A DNA stretch of 64,000 nt, taken from positions 186,001 through 250,000 of the forward strand of contig JACRME010000008.1 in NCBI GenBank assembly GCA_016235045.1, in the 5' to 3' direction. Below the pieces are notes generated by a model, which worked only from the letters and a program-made list of their open reading frames with translations, ran no database searches and was not told the DNA's origin. The DNA is from Nitrosomonadales bacterium. GTDB taxonomy: Bacteria; Pseudomonadota; Gammaproteobacteria; Burkholderiales; Gallionellaceae. The translations under genes were made by a program, and so were the position numbers. Below, piece after piece: positions 16,741 to 28,746 of the stretch. The stretch's first letter is position 1. Each line of letters starts with the position of its first letter.

Positions 16741-16982
16741 ACCCGCGCGCCTGCATTGGAAGAAGCGGGTTTATCGCAGCAACGTTTACGCAACAAGCAG
16801 GCTGGCCAGCCTGTCGCCATACGGATTGCGATGGGTGGAAGAAGAGTTGTGACGGGAAGCCTCATCCGGAAACCGGGTGCCTTCCCGCAGGAGGCGCATC
16901 GAAGGCTCCATCCCCGGCCGATTCACCCGCGGCGCGATTGGAAAGGCTTCGGAATAATTGCCGAATGCAGAATTTGTCGCAT
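16741..16982. other. Intergenic region with a hairpin, no gene seen
   Basis: The 242 bases between the fmdB promoter and the small secreted-protein gene hold one clear hairpin: outer arms CGGGAAG (16853-16859) and CTTCCCG (16881-16887) and an inner CCGG-AAA-CCGG. It has no T-run, so it is not a standard terminator. It does not match any riboswitch consensus I know. Confidence 0.4.
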
Positions 16983-17129
16983 CTACTCGCCCGGATAGAA
17001 CAAATTCCAGCGGGACGCATTTCCGGAGAAAGATTTATCGGTAGCCTGCACCACTTCCGCCGCCTGGCTTTTCATGGAAAACAGGCCATACATAAAAACA
17101 AAAACAACCACTGCCCAAACCGGCTTCAT
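16983..17129 (-). CDS. Small secreted protein of unknown function (48 residues)
   Basis: An excellent ribosome-binding site (AGGAGG, 6 bases before ATG) precedes a frame that begins with a signal peptide, MKPVWAVVVFVFMYGLFSM, ending SQA-A. The predicted mature part is only about 23 residues (AEVVQATDKSFSGNASRWNL and a few more). No family is recognised. The strong translation signals and the clean export signal make it a likely real gene, monocistronic, located between rluE and the fmdB operon. Confidence 0.55.
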   Translation of the reverse strand: MKPVWAVVVFVFMYGLFSMKSQAAEVVQATDKSFSGNASRWNLFYPGE

Positions 17130-17312
17130 ATAACCTCCTGTCAGTTCGTTCCCATATCGTCGGGAATCGCCAGAAGATGTCGCAACAACCATGCCAATGC
17201 CCGGAATGCCTGAAAACGCGGGTTTGGACCAATGACCTGACAAAATATCGGGGATACGCAGACAGCGCCTGACGGCAGACAGACAGGCTTCTACCCCTAT
17301 TAAATACAGGGT

Positions 17313-17855
17313 TTATGCGTTCTGATTCGACCACTTTCCGGGAGCGATCCCGTCAAGCGTCCAGTCGCCGATCGCGTAGCGAATCAGGCGCAAGGTGGGA
17401 AAACCGACCGCTGCCGTCATGCGTCGCACCTGGCGGTTCTTGCCCTCGCGGAGGGTCAGTTGCAGCCAACTGGTGGAAATATCCTTGCGAAAGCGCACGG
17501 GTGGATCGCGCTGCCACAAACCGGGCGGCTCATCCATCGATTCTGCACCGGCAGGCAGCGTCATCCCGTCCTTGAGTTGCACGCCATCCCGCAATCGTTG
17601 CAATGCAGCCTGGTCCGGCACGCCTTCCACTTGCACCCAATAAGTCTTGGGCAGCTTGTGTTTCGGATCGGTGATGCGATGCTGCAGCTTGCCATCGTCG
17701 GTAAGCAACAACAGCCCTTCGCTGTCCGTATCCAGGCGTCCTGCCGGATAAAACCCCGGCATGGCAATGTAATCCGCCAGCGTCGGATGCATCCCGTCGC
17801 GGCTGAATTGGCAGATCACGCCATATGGCTTGTTGAACAGCAATATCCGGCCCAT
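17313..17855 (-). CDS. rluE: 23S rRNA pseudouridine synthase E-like
   Basis: This 180-residue RsuA-family enzyme starts directly with the catalytic domain (MGRILLFNKPYGVICQF) and lacks the N-terminal S4 domain found in RluB/RluF/RsuA, as is typical of RluE, which modifies U2457 of 23S rRNA. The catalytic aspartate is D42 in GRLDTDSEG. The C-terminal KNRQVRRMTAAVGFPTLRLIR motif is present. The internal ATG at 17855 has a GGAA ribosome-binding site; it is monocistronic, with a bidirectional terminator just upstream separating it from cspA. Confidence 0.88.
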   Translation of the reverse strand: MGRILLFNKPYGVICQFSRDGMHPTLADYIAMPGFYPAGRLDTDSEGLLLLTDDGKLQHRITDPKHKLPKTYWVQVEGVPDQAALQRLRDGVQLKDGMTLPAGAESMDEPPGLWQRDPPVRFRKDISTSWLQLTLREGKNRQVRRMTAAVGFPTLRLIRYAIGDWTLDGIAPGKWSNQNA

Positions 17856-17902
17856 TTTCCGTTTCTTTGCGAATTTAGAGAACCGCTGAAGCGAACGCAA
17901 AC

Positions 17903-17934
17903 AAAAAGCCCGCCACTTTCGTGGCGGGCTTTTT
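17903..17934. terminator. Bidirectional terminator downstream of cspA
   Basis: A perfect 10-bp stem, AGCCCGCCAC (17907-17916) / TTTC / GTGGCGGGCT (17921-17930), is flanked by A and T runs. On the minus strand it ends the cspA message 20 bases after its stop. Confidence 0.92.
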
Positions 17935-17950
17935 GCAACTCAAGCAGGAA

Positions 17951-18154
17951 TTAACCCGCCTGGATGTTGGAGGCTTGCTTGCCCTTGGGGCCTTGAACTA
18001 CCTCGAAAGTCACTTTCTGACCTTCTTTGAGCGACTTGAAGCCGCTCATGTTGATTGCGGAGAAATGCGCGAACAGATCTTCGCTGCCGTCATCGGGAGT
18101 AATGAAACCGAAACCCTTTGCATCGTTGAACCACTTTACAGTACCGTTTGCCAT
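17951..18154 (-). CDS. cspA: Cold-shock domain RNA chaperone
   Basis: The 67-residue protein is a single OB-fold cold-shock domain with both RNA-binding motifs, KGFGFI (13-18) and LFAHF (27-31). It melts RNA secondary structure in the cytoplasm. The ribosome-binding site AAGGAAG is well placed. The promoter lies about 125 bases upstream, giving a long 5' leader as in cold-inducible csp genes; whether this copy is cold-induced cannot be told from sequence. It is divergent from clpS-clpA. Confidence 0.95.
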   Translation of the reverse strand: MANGTVKWFNDAKGFGFITPDDGSEDLFAHFSAINMSGFKSLKEGQKVTFEVVQGPKGKQASNIQAG

Positions 18155-18279
18155 GCTTAACTTCCTTACAAAAAACAACGGGTGGAAGCCCGTCAAATTG
18201 TTTGAATTCCAAGATCGCAAATGGGACCGCACATGGCAAAACCAGCACTGCAGATACTTTGATTCAAACACCCGAGCGC

Positions 18280-18309
18280 TTTTTACCCCACTTGAACTTG
18301 TAACGTCAA
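18280..18309 (-). promoter_or_regulatory. Probable cspA promoter
   Basis: Minus-strand -35 TTGACG (18304-18309) and -10 TAAAAA (18280-18285) are separated by 18 bases. The predicted leader is about 120 nt long. Confidence 0.5.
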
Positions 18310-18399
18310 GGGCTTAACAAGATTTATTGTCGAATTGACTTGAAAATCCCACGTTAATCGTCAAATATGCAACTGAGTACAAGGTGAGAATAGCAAACG

Positions 18400-18702
18400 A
18401 TGGCAACCAAGCAAGAAAATGTGAGCCTGTTGGAGCACAGCAAGACCAAACCGCCGAAGCTCTATAAGGTAATTCTGATCAACGACGATTTCACCACCAT
18501 GGAATTCGTCATCGAGGTGCTGAAAACGTTTTTTTCGATGGGCATGGAACGGGCAACACAAGTGATGCTCAAAATACATAATGAGGGTTCGGCCGTATGC
18601 GGCGTGTACCCCAAAGACATCGCCGAAACCAAGGTCACTCAGGTGTCGGAGTTTGCAAAGCAGCATGGGCATCCGCTACGATGTCACACGGAGGAAAACT
18701 AA
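18400..18702 (+). CDS. clpS: ClpS adaptor of the ClpAP protease
   Basis: The 100-residue protein binds N-end-rule substrates and hands them to ClpA. The core reads [19 protein letters not shown], with N28, D29 and M34 around the N-degron pocket and H60 in LKIH. The final [11 protein letters not shown] is typical. The N-terminal extension (1-20) contacts ClpA in known structures. Its stop is one base before the clpA start region, so clpS-clpA form an operon. Confidence 0.96.
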   Translation: MATKQENVSLLEHSKTKPPKLYKVILINDDFTTMEFVIEVLKTFFSMGMERATQVMLKIHNEGSAVCGVYPKDIAETKVTQVSEFAKQHGHPLRCHTEEN

Positions 18703-18703
18703 A

Positions 18704-20965
<2,262 letters not shown>

Positions 20966-21004
20966 CCCCAAGGCTGTATGTCTCTTTGCATCACATGAGC
21001 AAGC

Positions 21005-21128
21005 GTAGGATGGGTTGAGCGTAGCGATACCCATCATTGCCGCTTCGTTGGGTATCGCTACGCTCTGACGATTTCTCACGCAGTTAACTGCGTAGAGAAT
21101 CGCGTAACTTTGTTGCAACCCAACCTAC
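21005..21128. repeat. Nested palindromic repeat between clpA and gluQ
   Basis: The outer arms (GTAGGATGGGTT at 21005-21016; AACCCAACCTAC at 21117-21128) have one mismatch. Inside is a perfect 17-bp inverted repeat, GAGCGTAGCGATACCCA (21017-21033) and its complement (21049-21065). The right side holds a separate perfect 16-bp palindrome, ACGCAGTTAACTGCGT, near 21079-21094. It looks like a REP/MITE-type element with a second palindrome lodged in it. Confidence 0.75.
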
Positions 21129-21134
21129 GACCGA

Positions 21135-22133
21135 ATGCCATCCTCACCTACCTATCGCGGGCGCTTCGCCCCCTCCCCCACCGGCCCATTGCATTTCGGC
21201 TCACTTGTCGCCGCCGTCGGCAGCTATCTCGACGCCAAACATCATCACGGCACCTGGCTGGTGCGCATGGAAGACCTCGATGCGCCGCGTTGCGTGGCGG
21301 GTGCGGCGGACGACATCCTGCTCACGCTGGAAGCGTTCGGGCTGCATAGCGATGAACCCATCCTGTACCAGAGCCAGCGCACGGCGGCTTACGAGGAGGC
21401 GTTGCGCAAGCTGCAGGCCAGCGGTACAGCCTATCCGTGCTGTTGCACGCGCAAGGAGATTTCCGATTCGGCGCTGAACGGTCTCGAAGGCCCGGTCTAT
21501 CCCGGCACCTGCCGCGCCGGCATACCGGCCGGGCGCGAAGGGCGAGCCTGGCGGGTGCGGACGAATCCCCCATCCTGCCCTAGCAGGGGCAAGGGCAGGA
21601 TGGGGGTAGACCAGTGGAACAACAGAGCTTCTACCCCCTCCCCAACCCTCCCCCTGCAAGGGGGAGGGAGTGTCGAGTTCACCGATGACTTACAAGGCCG
21701 CATCACCCAGCACCTCGAAAGCGAGATCGGCGATTTCGTGGTGAAGCGGGCAGACGGGCAGTTCGCTTATCAGCTTGCCGTGGTGGTGGACGATGCGTTC
21801 CAGGGCATCACCCATATCGTGCGCGGCGCGGACTTGCTGGATTCCACTCCGCGCCAGATATACCTGCAGCGCTTGCTTGGCCTGCGTGTTCCGCAATACC
21901 TGCATTTGCCTGTGGCAGTAAACGAGTCGGGCGAGAAATTGAGCAAGCAGACGCTGGCCGCGCCGGTGGATGAGTCGCATCCCGTCAAAACGTTGCTGCG
22001 CGTGCTGAATTTCTTGCGGCAGCAACCGCCGTCCGGGTTGACCGCCTGCGACTTGAGGGCGGTGCTGGAATGGGCGGTGCCGAACTGGGACGCCACGAAG
22101 ATGCGGGGAATCAAGTCGCTCCCCGCAATCTGA
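21135..22133 (+). CDS. gluQ: Glutamyl-Q tRNA(Asp) synthetase with in-frame repeat insertion
   Basis: This GluRS paralogue lacks an anticodon-binding domain and glutamylates queuosine on tRNA-Asp. It has the HIGH-like APSPTGPLHFGSL, the zinc site YPCCCTRKE...YPGTC, DFVVKRADGQFAYQLAVVVDD, and KLSKQ in place of KMSKS. At 332 residues it is about 35 longer than usual. The surplus (about residues 144-179, with RGKGRMGVDQWNNRAS) is unrelated to the family and coincides exactly with a run of palindromes in the DNA, so the frame survived a repeat insertion. Its usual partner for queuosine, tgt, is 4 kb downstream on the other strand. Confidence 0.9.
   Translation: MPSSPTYRGRFAPSPTGPLHFGSLVAAVGSYLDAKHHHGTWLVRMEDLDAPRCVAGAADDILLTLEAFGLHSDEPILYQSQRTAAYEEALRKLQASGTAYPCCCTRKEISDSALNGLEGPVYPGTCRAGIPAGREGRAWRVRTNPPSCPSRGKGRMGVDQWNNRASTPSPTLPLQGGGSVEFTDDLQGRITQHLESEIGDFVVKRADGQFAYQLAVVVDDAFQGITHIVRGADLLDSTPRQIYLQRLLGLRVPQYLHLPVAVNESGEKLSKQTLAAPVDESHPVKTLLRVLNFLRQQPPSGLTACDLRAVLEWAVPNWDATKMRGIKSLPAI
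21564..21671. repeat. 108-base three-hairpin repeat inserted in gluQ
   Basis: Three perfect stems lie in series: CCCCCATCCTGCCC (21567-21580) with its complement at 21593-21606; GGGGGTAGA (21602-21610) with TCTACCCCC (21630-21638); and CCCTCCCCC (21646-21654) with GGGGGAGGG (21660-21668). The last unit resembles the repeat before mnmA and those near panB and secF. The length is divisible by three and no stop codon occurs in the gluQ frame. Confidence 0.75.
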
Positions 22134-22137
22134 TTCG

Positions 22138-22779
22138 TTACGACTGCTGCCTGCGATGCTTGATGAATTCGCGGATCGCCGGAATGAACGAGATGAATAT
22201 GATGACGAGAATCATCAGGGTGAGGTTGTCCTTGATGATGGGGATGTTGCCGAAGAAGTAGCCCGCCAATATCAGGCTGCCGATCCAAGACACCCCGCCC
22301 AAGATGCTGAACATCACGTACTGGCGGTAGTTCATGGTGCCGATACCCGCCACGAACGGCGCGAAGGTGCGGATGATTGGAAGAAACCGCGCGAAGATGA
22401 CGGTCTTGCCGCCGTGCCTGGCATAGAACTGGCGCGTCTTCTCCAGATGCTCATGTTTGATGAAACGCGGGCTGGCGCGGTTGAGCAGCCTTAGCCCCAG
22501 CAGACGGCCAACCCAGTAGTTGGTGTTGTCGCCCATGAAGGCCGCGAGGATCAGCAGCGGCATCGCAATCTTCATTTCCAGCGAACCCATGCCGCACAGC
22601 GCGCCGATCACGAACAGCAGCGAATCGCCGGGCAGGAAGGGCGTGATGACCAGCCCCGTCTCGGCGAAGATGATCAGGAACAGGATGGCGTAAATCCAGA
22701 TGCCGTAATCCTGCACCATTGCCAGCAGATGCGCGTCCAGATGCAGGACAATATCGATGAATGCGGTGAAAATTTCCAT
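22138..22779 (-). CDS. DedA-family inner-membrane protein
   Basis: The 213-residue polytopic protein carries the DedA signatures ETGLVITPFLPGDSLLF (re-entrant region) and FARFLPIIRTFAPFVAG. Four to five membrane helices are evident. DedA proteins act in membrane lipid (undecaprenyl-phosphate) flipping and proton-dependent homeostasis in other bacteria. It is convergent with gluQ with only four bases between stop codons. E. coli has several paralogues, so I give no specific symbol. Confidence 0.88.
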   Translation of the reverse strand: MEIFTAFIDIVLHLDAHLLAMVQDYGIWIYAILFLIIFAETGLVITPFLPGDSLLFVIGALCGMGSLEMKIAMPLLILAAFMGDNTNYWVGRLLGLRLLNRASPRFIKHEHLEKTRQFYARHGGKTVIFARFLPIIRTFAPFVAGIGTMNYRQYVMFSILGGVSWIGSLILAGYFFGNIPIIKDNLTLMILVIIFISFIPAIREFIKHRRQQS

Positions 22780-22825
22780 ATGAGTGAGTATCCGGTACTA
22801 CCCCCATCAACCCTCCCCCGGTGGG

Positions 22826-22874
22826 ATAACCAGCGACTTGCCCGCTTGCGGGCTTAGTCGAATGGCTAGTAGTT
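22826..22874 (+). repeat. Structured dispersed repeat, copy A
   Basis: Conserved ends ATAACCAGCGACTTG (22826-22840) and AGTCGAATGGCTAGTAGTT (to 22874) flank a variable internal stem, here CCCGC-TT-GCGGG. CGACT in the left end can pair with AGTCG in the right end. It abuts a CCCTCCCCC/GGTGGG tract on its left. Copies B and C are at 27374 and 42473. Confidence 0.8.
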
Positions 22875-22905
22875 CCACCAGAGCGAGCTGGTTTGGGGGA
22901 TTTTT

Positions 22906-23838
22906 CTAGGGCAGCACTTCTTCGGCTTCGACCTTTTCAGGCTTGATGAAGTCTTCACGCGATACGCCGAACATCAGCAGCAAGGGGCTGGCGACCAGCA
23001 CCGAGGAGTAGATACTGAACAGGATGCCGATGGTCAGCGCCAGCGCGAAGTAATGCAGCGTCTCGCCGCCCAGGAACAGCATGGAGGTCACCATCATCTG
23101 GGTACAAGCATGGGTGATGATGGTGCGCGACATGGTGCGGGTGATGGCGTTGTCGATGATTCCGGCGACTTCGGTCTTGCGCATCTTGCGGAAGTTTTCA
23201 CGTATCCGGTCGAACACCACCACCGACTCGTTCACCGAGTAGCCCAGCACCGCCAGCACCGCCGCCAGCACGGAGAGCGAGAACTCCCACTGGAAAAAGG
23301 CGAAGAAGCCGAGAATGATGACCACGTCGTGCAGGTTGGCGATGATCGCCGCCAGACCGAACTTCCACTCGAAACGCATCCACAGATAACCGACAATGCC
23401 CAAGCTGACCAGCAACAGCGCCATCGCGCCGTTCTCGACCAGGTCCTTGCCGACCTGCGGACCGACGAACTCGACCCGGCGCAACTCCACGCTGGCATCC
23501 TGCTGATGCAGCGAATCCAGCACCAGTTCGGAAAGTTTCGCACCCGCCTTGTTCTGCTTGAGCGGAATCTGGATCAGCACATCCTTGCTGGAACCGAAAT
23601 TCTGCACCAGCGCATCTTTCAGGTCGATGTTGCCTAGCTGCACCCGAACCTTGTCCAGATCGGCCGATTGGGCGTAATGCACTTCCATGACCGTGCCGCC
23701 GGTAAAGTCGACGCCAAAGTTCAGTCCCTTGGTCGCCAGGAAGACCACCGCCAACAGGAAAGTCACCAGTGAAACCGAGGTGGTAAATTTCCCGTAACTC
23801 ATGAACGGGATGTCTTTTTTGATGCGGAAGAATTCCAT
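22906..23838 (-). CDS. secF: Protein translocase subunit SecF
   Basis: The 310-residue inner-membrane protein has six helices: one near the N-terminus (FTTSVSLVTFLLAVVFLATK), a periplasmic domain, and the conserved GYSVNESVVVFDRIRENF in the C-terminal helical bundle. With SecD it uses the proton gradient to help complete protein export after SecYEG. It is 12 bases downstream of secD in the operon yajC-secD-secF. Confidence 0.96.
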   Translation of the reverse strand: MEFFRIKKDIPFMSYGKFTTSVSLVTFLLAVVFLATKGLNFGVDFTGGTVMEVHYAQSADLDKVRVQLGNIDLKDALVQNFGSSKDVLIQIPLKQNKAGAKLSELVLDSLHQQDASVELRRVEFVGPQVGKDLVENGAMALLLVSLGIVGYLWMRFEWKFGLAAIIANLHDVVIILGFFAFFQWEFSLSVLAAVLAVLGYSVNESVVVFDRIRENFRKMRKTEVAGIIDNAITRTMSRTIITHACTQMMVTSMLFLGGETLHYFALALTIGILFSIYSSVLVASPLLLMFGVSREDFIKPEKVEAEEVLP

Positions 23839-23850
23839 TGTCGTATTCCC

Positions 23851-25662
23851 CTAGCCGATGGCGATCTTGTTCAGTCGCGCTTTGCTGCCGTAGATCAGGT
23901 TAACCAGCAGGCGCGAGACCAGCACCGCGCTGAAAATCGAAGTCAGGATGCCGAGGCACAGCACCACGGCGAAACCCTTCACCGGTCCGGAACCGAACAT
24001 GAACAGCGCAATGCCCACGATCAGGGCGGTGATGTTGGAGTCCAGAATCGTGGCGAAAGCGTGCGTATAACCCTCGTGGATCGCCGTTTGCGGCGGCACG
24101 CCGTTGCGCAATTCCTCGCGGATGCGTTCGTTGATCAGCACGTTGGAATCGATCGCCATACCCAGCGTCAGCGCAATACCCGCCATCCCCGGCAGGGTCA
24201 GCGTGGCTTGCAGCATGGACAGCAATGCCACCAGCAACAGCAGGTTGGCGCCCAGCGCCAGCACGGAAACACCGCCGAACATCAGGTAATAAAAGATCAT
24301 GAAGATGGCGATGGCGGCAAATCCGATCCAGGTGGAGTGGAAGCCGCGCGCAATGTTATCCGCGCCCAGACTGGGACCGACGGTGCGTTCTTCGACGATC
24401 TCCATCGGCGCAGCCAGGGCTCCGGCACGCAACAACAGCGCCGTATCGTTGGCTTCTTCCGTGTTCATCTTGCCGCTGATCTGCACGCGCCCGCCGCCGA
24501 TCTCTTCGCGAATCACCGGCGCGGTGACCACCTCGCCCCTGCCCTTCTCGAACAGGATGATGGCCATGCGCTTGCCGACGTTTTCGCGTGTCGCTTCCTT
24601 GAACTTGCGCGCGCCGACCGCGTCCAGGTTGATATGCACGGCCGGTTCGTTGTCGCGGCTGTCGAAGCCGGGTTGCGCGTCGTTGATACGGTCGCCGGTC
24701 AGTATCACGGCTTTCTTCACCAGCAATATCGTGCCGTCGCGATCCTTGAACATTTCGGTACCAAACGGCGCGACCGCCCCCATGCCCAATTGATGCTCGT
24801 CATCCACCATGCGCACTTCCAGCGTCGCAGTGCGCCCCAGGATATCCTTGGCACGCGCCGTATCCTGCACCCCCGGCAACTGCACCACGATGCGATCCGC
24901 GCCCTGCTGCTGGATCACCGGTTCGGCCACGCCCAGTTCGTTCACCCGGTTGCGCAGGGTCACGAGGTTTTGTTGCACGGCCGATTCCTGGATTCGAATT
25001 TGCTCCTGCTGCCTGAGCGTGGCGAGCAGCAAAAATTCGCCTCCCTCATCCTTCGTATTGAATTCCAGGCCGCCGAAGCGCTGTTTGAGTTCCGCCTCGC
25101 CTTTGCTGCGTGCAGCGGCGTCGCGGAATTTGGTGGTAATCACGCTTGCATCGCGGCTCACGCCGGAATAAGGAACGTTTGCCTCGCGCAGGGTGCTGCG
25201 GATGTCGCTGGAAGAAGACTCCAGCGCCTTGTCCATCGCGCCTTTCATGTCGATTTGCAGCAGGAAATGCACCCCGCCGCGCAAATCGAGACCGAGATAC
25301 ATCGGTAATGCGCCCATGCTGCTCAGCCATCGCGGCGAACGCGCCAGCAGGTTTAGCGCCACCATGTAGTCCTCGCCCAGTCGGGCTTGCAGCACGTCTT
25401 TCGCCTTGATCTGGGTATCGGTGTCGTTGAAGCGTGCCTTCACGCTGGTCGCATCCAGCGACATGGCGTCGGGAGCCAATTGCGCCGATTTCAGCGCCTC
25501 TTCCACACGCGCCAGCAAGGCCGCATCCGCTTTCAGGTTGGAACGCAGCGGCAGCACCTGTACCGCCGGCGCCTCGCCGTAAAAATTGGGCAGGGTATAA
25601 ATGAAACCCAGCGCCAGCGCGAACAGCACCAGCAGGTTTTTCCACAGCGGATAGCGGTTCAT
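23851..25662 (-). CDS. secD: Protein translocase subunit SecD
   Basis: The 603-residue partner of SecF has an N-terminal helix (WKNLLVLFALALGFIYTLP), a large periplasmic P1 region, and a C-terminal six-helix part with LGLDLRGGVHFLLQID and TLGMAIDSNVLINERIREEL, which holds the conserved charged residues for proton flow. Length matches proteobacterial SecD (about 615). It lies 26 bases after yajC in the same operon. Confidence 0.97.
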   Translation of the reverse strand: MNRYPLWKNLLVLFALALGFIYTLPNFYGEAPAVQVLPLRSNLKADAALLARVEEALKSAQLAPDAMSLDATSVKARFNDTDTQIKAKDVLQARLGEDYMVALNLLARSPRWLSSMGALPMYLGLDLRGGVHFLLQIDMKGAMDKALESSSSDIRSTLREANVPYSGVSRDASVITTKFRDAAARSKGEAELKQRFGGLEFNTKDEGGEFLLLATLRQQEQIRIQESAVQQNLVTLRNRVNELGVAEPVIQQQGADRIVVQLPGVQDTARAKDILGRTATLEVRMVDDEHQLGMGAVAPFGTEMFKDRDGTILLVKKAVILTGDRINDAQPGFDSRDNEPAVHINLDAVGARKFKEATRENVGKRMAIILFEKGRGEVVTAPVIREEIGGGRVQISGKMNTEEANDTALLLRAGALAAPMEIVEERTVGPSLGADNIARGFHSTWIGFAAIAIFMIFYYLMFGGVSVLALGANLLLLVALLSMLQATLTLPGMAGIALTLGMAIDSNVLINERIREELRNGVPPQTAIHEGYTHAFATILDSNITALIVGIALFMFGSGPVKGFAVVLCLGILTSIFSAVLVSRLLVNLIYGSKARLNKIAIG

Positions 25663-25688
25663 AGCGACACCTGGCTTTGCAAGGATGA

Positions 25689-26030
25689 TTAGATGGACTT
25701 GATCGTGCCTTTGGGCAGCACGTTCTGGATCGCCGGCTTTTGCACCTGGACGACGACGTTATCGGCGATCTCGACGGCCACGTTTTCTTCGCCGACCTTG
25801 GTCACTTTACCCAGTACACCGCCAATGGTGACGACCTCGTCGCCCTTTTGCAGCGCCTCGACCAGGGCTTTATGCTCCTTGGCGCGCTTTTGCTGCGGGC
25901 GCAGGATGAGGAAATAGAACACCGCCAGCAGGGCAACCAACGGCAGGAATTCTATGAAACCGCCACCTTGCGGGGCGGCGGCACCTTCTGCGTAGGCGTT
26001 GCTGATGAACAATTCGCTGATGGAAACCAT
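25689..26030 (-). CDS. yajC: SecDF-associated protein YajC
   Basis: The 113-residue single-span membrane protein has the helix EFLPLVALLAVFYFLIL followed by RPQQKRAKEH, the hallmark of YajC, then a small beta domain with GDEVVTIGGVLGKV. It associates with SecDF. The ATG at 26030 has an AGGAG ribosome-binding site. It heads the secD-secF operon; a -10 box with a GC discriminator is 40 bases upstream, so transcription can start here independently of tgt. Confidence 0.95.
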   Translation of the reverse strand: MVSISELFISNAYAEGAAAPQGGGFIEFLPLVALLAVFYFLILRPQQKRAKEHKALVEALQKGDEVVTIGGVLGKVTKVGEENVAVEIADNVVVQVQKPAIQNVLPKGTIKSI

Positions 26031-26069
26031 AACTACTCCTCCTTGGGAAATCGGGTTGTTAAAATCAAA

Positions 26070-26082
26070 GGCGCGCATTCTA
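26070..26082 (-). promoter_or_regulatory. Probable yajC-secDF promoter -10 with discriminator
   Basis: Minus strand reads TAGAATGCGCGCC, one mismatch from the TATAATGCGCGCC seen at fmdB and panD. The -35 is unclear. Confidence 0.5.
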
Positions 26083-26177
26083 ACATGGATGGCATGACTG
26101 TTTTACTACGCGCCCGTCCGCCATCCGAATGCCGTTCAAGGTGTCCACCTGATGCCGAAAGCGCTCAATCCTGGTTT

Positions 26178-27428
<1,251 letters not shown>

Positions 27429-27434
27429 ACATCA

Positions 27435-27508
27435 GAGAACACAGAGGTCACAGAGAAATACAAACCCACGGAGACTTCTCTGTGATCTCTGTGTGCTCTG
27501 TGGCTAAT
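27435..27508. repeat. CACAGAG-type inverted repeat between queA and tgt
   Basis: The left arm AGAGAACACAGAGGTCACAG and right arm ending CTCTGTGGCTAA are near-complements with a short spacer. Each arm is itself made of degenerate ACAGAG units. A second copy is at 43233-43325. Confidence 0.75.
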
Positions 27509-28534
27509 TTATTTTGCCTCTCTCTCGATCAGCATCGCATCTCCGTAACTGAAGAAGCGATATTCCTGTTCCACCGCATGCCGATAAGCGGCCAGCATCC
27601 TGTCCATTCCGCCGAAGGCGCACACCAGCATCAGCAGCGTCGAGCGCGGCAGGTGGAAATTGGTCAGCAGCACATCCACCACCCTGAAGCGGTAGCCGGG
27701 GGTGATGAAGATGCGCGTCTCGCCCGATCCGGCCTTCAACTCGCCGGCTGCCGCTGCGCTTTCCAGCGCGCGCAGGCTGGTCGTGCCGACAGCGATGATG
27801 CGCCCGCCCTTGGCCCTGGCTTGGGCGATGGCGTCCAGCGTGGCCTGCGGGATGGTATAGCGCTCGCTGTGCATGACGTGTTCTTCGATATTTTCGGCGC
27901 GCACCGGTTTGAACGTGCCCGCGCCGACATGCAAGGTCACGTAGGCGATGTTCACGTTCTTGTCGCGCAACGCCTGCAGCATGGTCTCGGCAAAATGCAG
28001 CCCGGCCGTGGGCGCCGCCACCGCACCCGGCTCGCGCGCGAACACGGTCTGGTAGCGCGTCTCGTCCTCGGCACCGGCGGCATGGGTGATATAGGGAGGC
28101 AAGGGCAGATGCCCGTGCCGCTCCAGCAGAGTCGTCACCGCTTCCGCATCTTCGAAGCGCAAATGGAAGAATTCCCCCTCGCGCCCCAGTACCTGCACGC
28201 GCAGTTTCCCTGCCAATATCAGGCGGCTGCCCGGCCTGGGCGTCTTGCTCACGCGCACCTGCGCCAGAACATCATGCTCGTCCAGCACCCGCTCGACCAG
28301 CACTTCGACCTTGCCGCCACTCTCCTTTTCCCCGAACAGGCGCGCCTTCAGCACGCGCGTATCGTTCAGGACCAGCAGGTCATGCTCGCGCACCAGCCCG
28401 TGCAGGTCGGCGAATTGGCTGTCTTTCAACCCCGCCCTGCCCACCTGCAACAAGCGGCTTGCCCCCCGCTGTGCGGGCGGATGTTGCGCGATCAGGCGCT
28501 CGGGCAGAATGAAGTCGAAATCGTCGGTACGCAT
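27509..28534 (-). CDS. queA: S-adenosylmethionine:tRNA ribosyltransferase-isomerase
   Basis: The 341-residue enzyme converts preQ1 in tRNA to epoxyqueuosine. It begins [19 protein letters not shown] and carries [20 protein letters not shown] and [19 protein letters not shown], both diagnostic for QueA. An open frame extends upstream through the tRNA-Leu gene, but this extension is the antisense of the tRNA and is rejected; the ATG at 28534 is the family start. It lies upstream of tgt in the usual order. Confidence 0.96.
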   Translation of the reverse strand: MRTDDFDFILPERLIAQHPPAQRGASRLLQVGRAGLKDSQFADLHGLVREHDLLVLNDTRVLKARLFGEKESGGKVEVLVERVLDEHDVLAQVRVSKTPRPGSRLILAGKLRVQVLGREGEFFHLRFEDAEAVTTLLERHGHLPLPPYITHAAGAEDETRYQTVFAREPGAVAAPTAGLHFAETMLQALRDKNVNIAYVTLHVGAGTFKPVRAENIEEHVMHSERYTIPQATLDAIAQARAKGGRIIAVGTTSLRALESAAAAGELKAGSGETRIFITPGYRFRVVDVLLTNFHLPRSTLLMLVCAFGGMDRMLAAYRHAVEQEYRFFSYGDAMLIEREAK

Positions 28535-28561
28535 GGAAACCGGGGAAATGCGGGAAGAAAA

Positions 28562-28573
28562 GCGCGCATTGTA
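28562..28573 (-). promoter_or_regulatory. Possible queA promoter -10
   Basis: Minus strand reads TACAATGCGCGC, a -10-like hexamer followed by the same GC discriminator seen elsewhere, 28 bases before the queA ATG. Confidence 0.4.
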
Positions 28574-28659
28574 GTTGATGGGGGCTGGCGTTTCATGGAT
28601 AATTCGCGCCCTCCCGAGTCGACACGCCTCAAACCGTCGATGCCGGGAAATACATCCTT

Positions 28660-28746
28660 GCCGGGGTGATGGAACTGGTAGACGTGCCGGACTCAAAATC
28701 CGGTGCCTGAAAGGGCGTGGGGGTTCGATTCCCCCCCCCGGCACCA
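28660..28746 (+). tRNA. tRNA-Leu, anticodon CAA
   Basis: The 87-base class II tRNA has acceptor arms GCCGGGG and CCCCGGC, anticodon stem CCGGA/TCCGG with loop CTCAAAA (anticodon CAA, reads UUG), a short variable arm (TGCCTGAAAGGGCG region) and T-loop TTCGATT. The discriminator base is A and the 3' CCA is encoded. It stands alone, divergent from queA. Confidence 0.95.

Noticed and set aside
16853-16887. Possible riboswitch (c-di-GMP type considered) upstream of fmdB
   Set aside because: Only a simple hairpin is present; the conserved GEMM tetraloop and receptor sequences are not seen on either strand.
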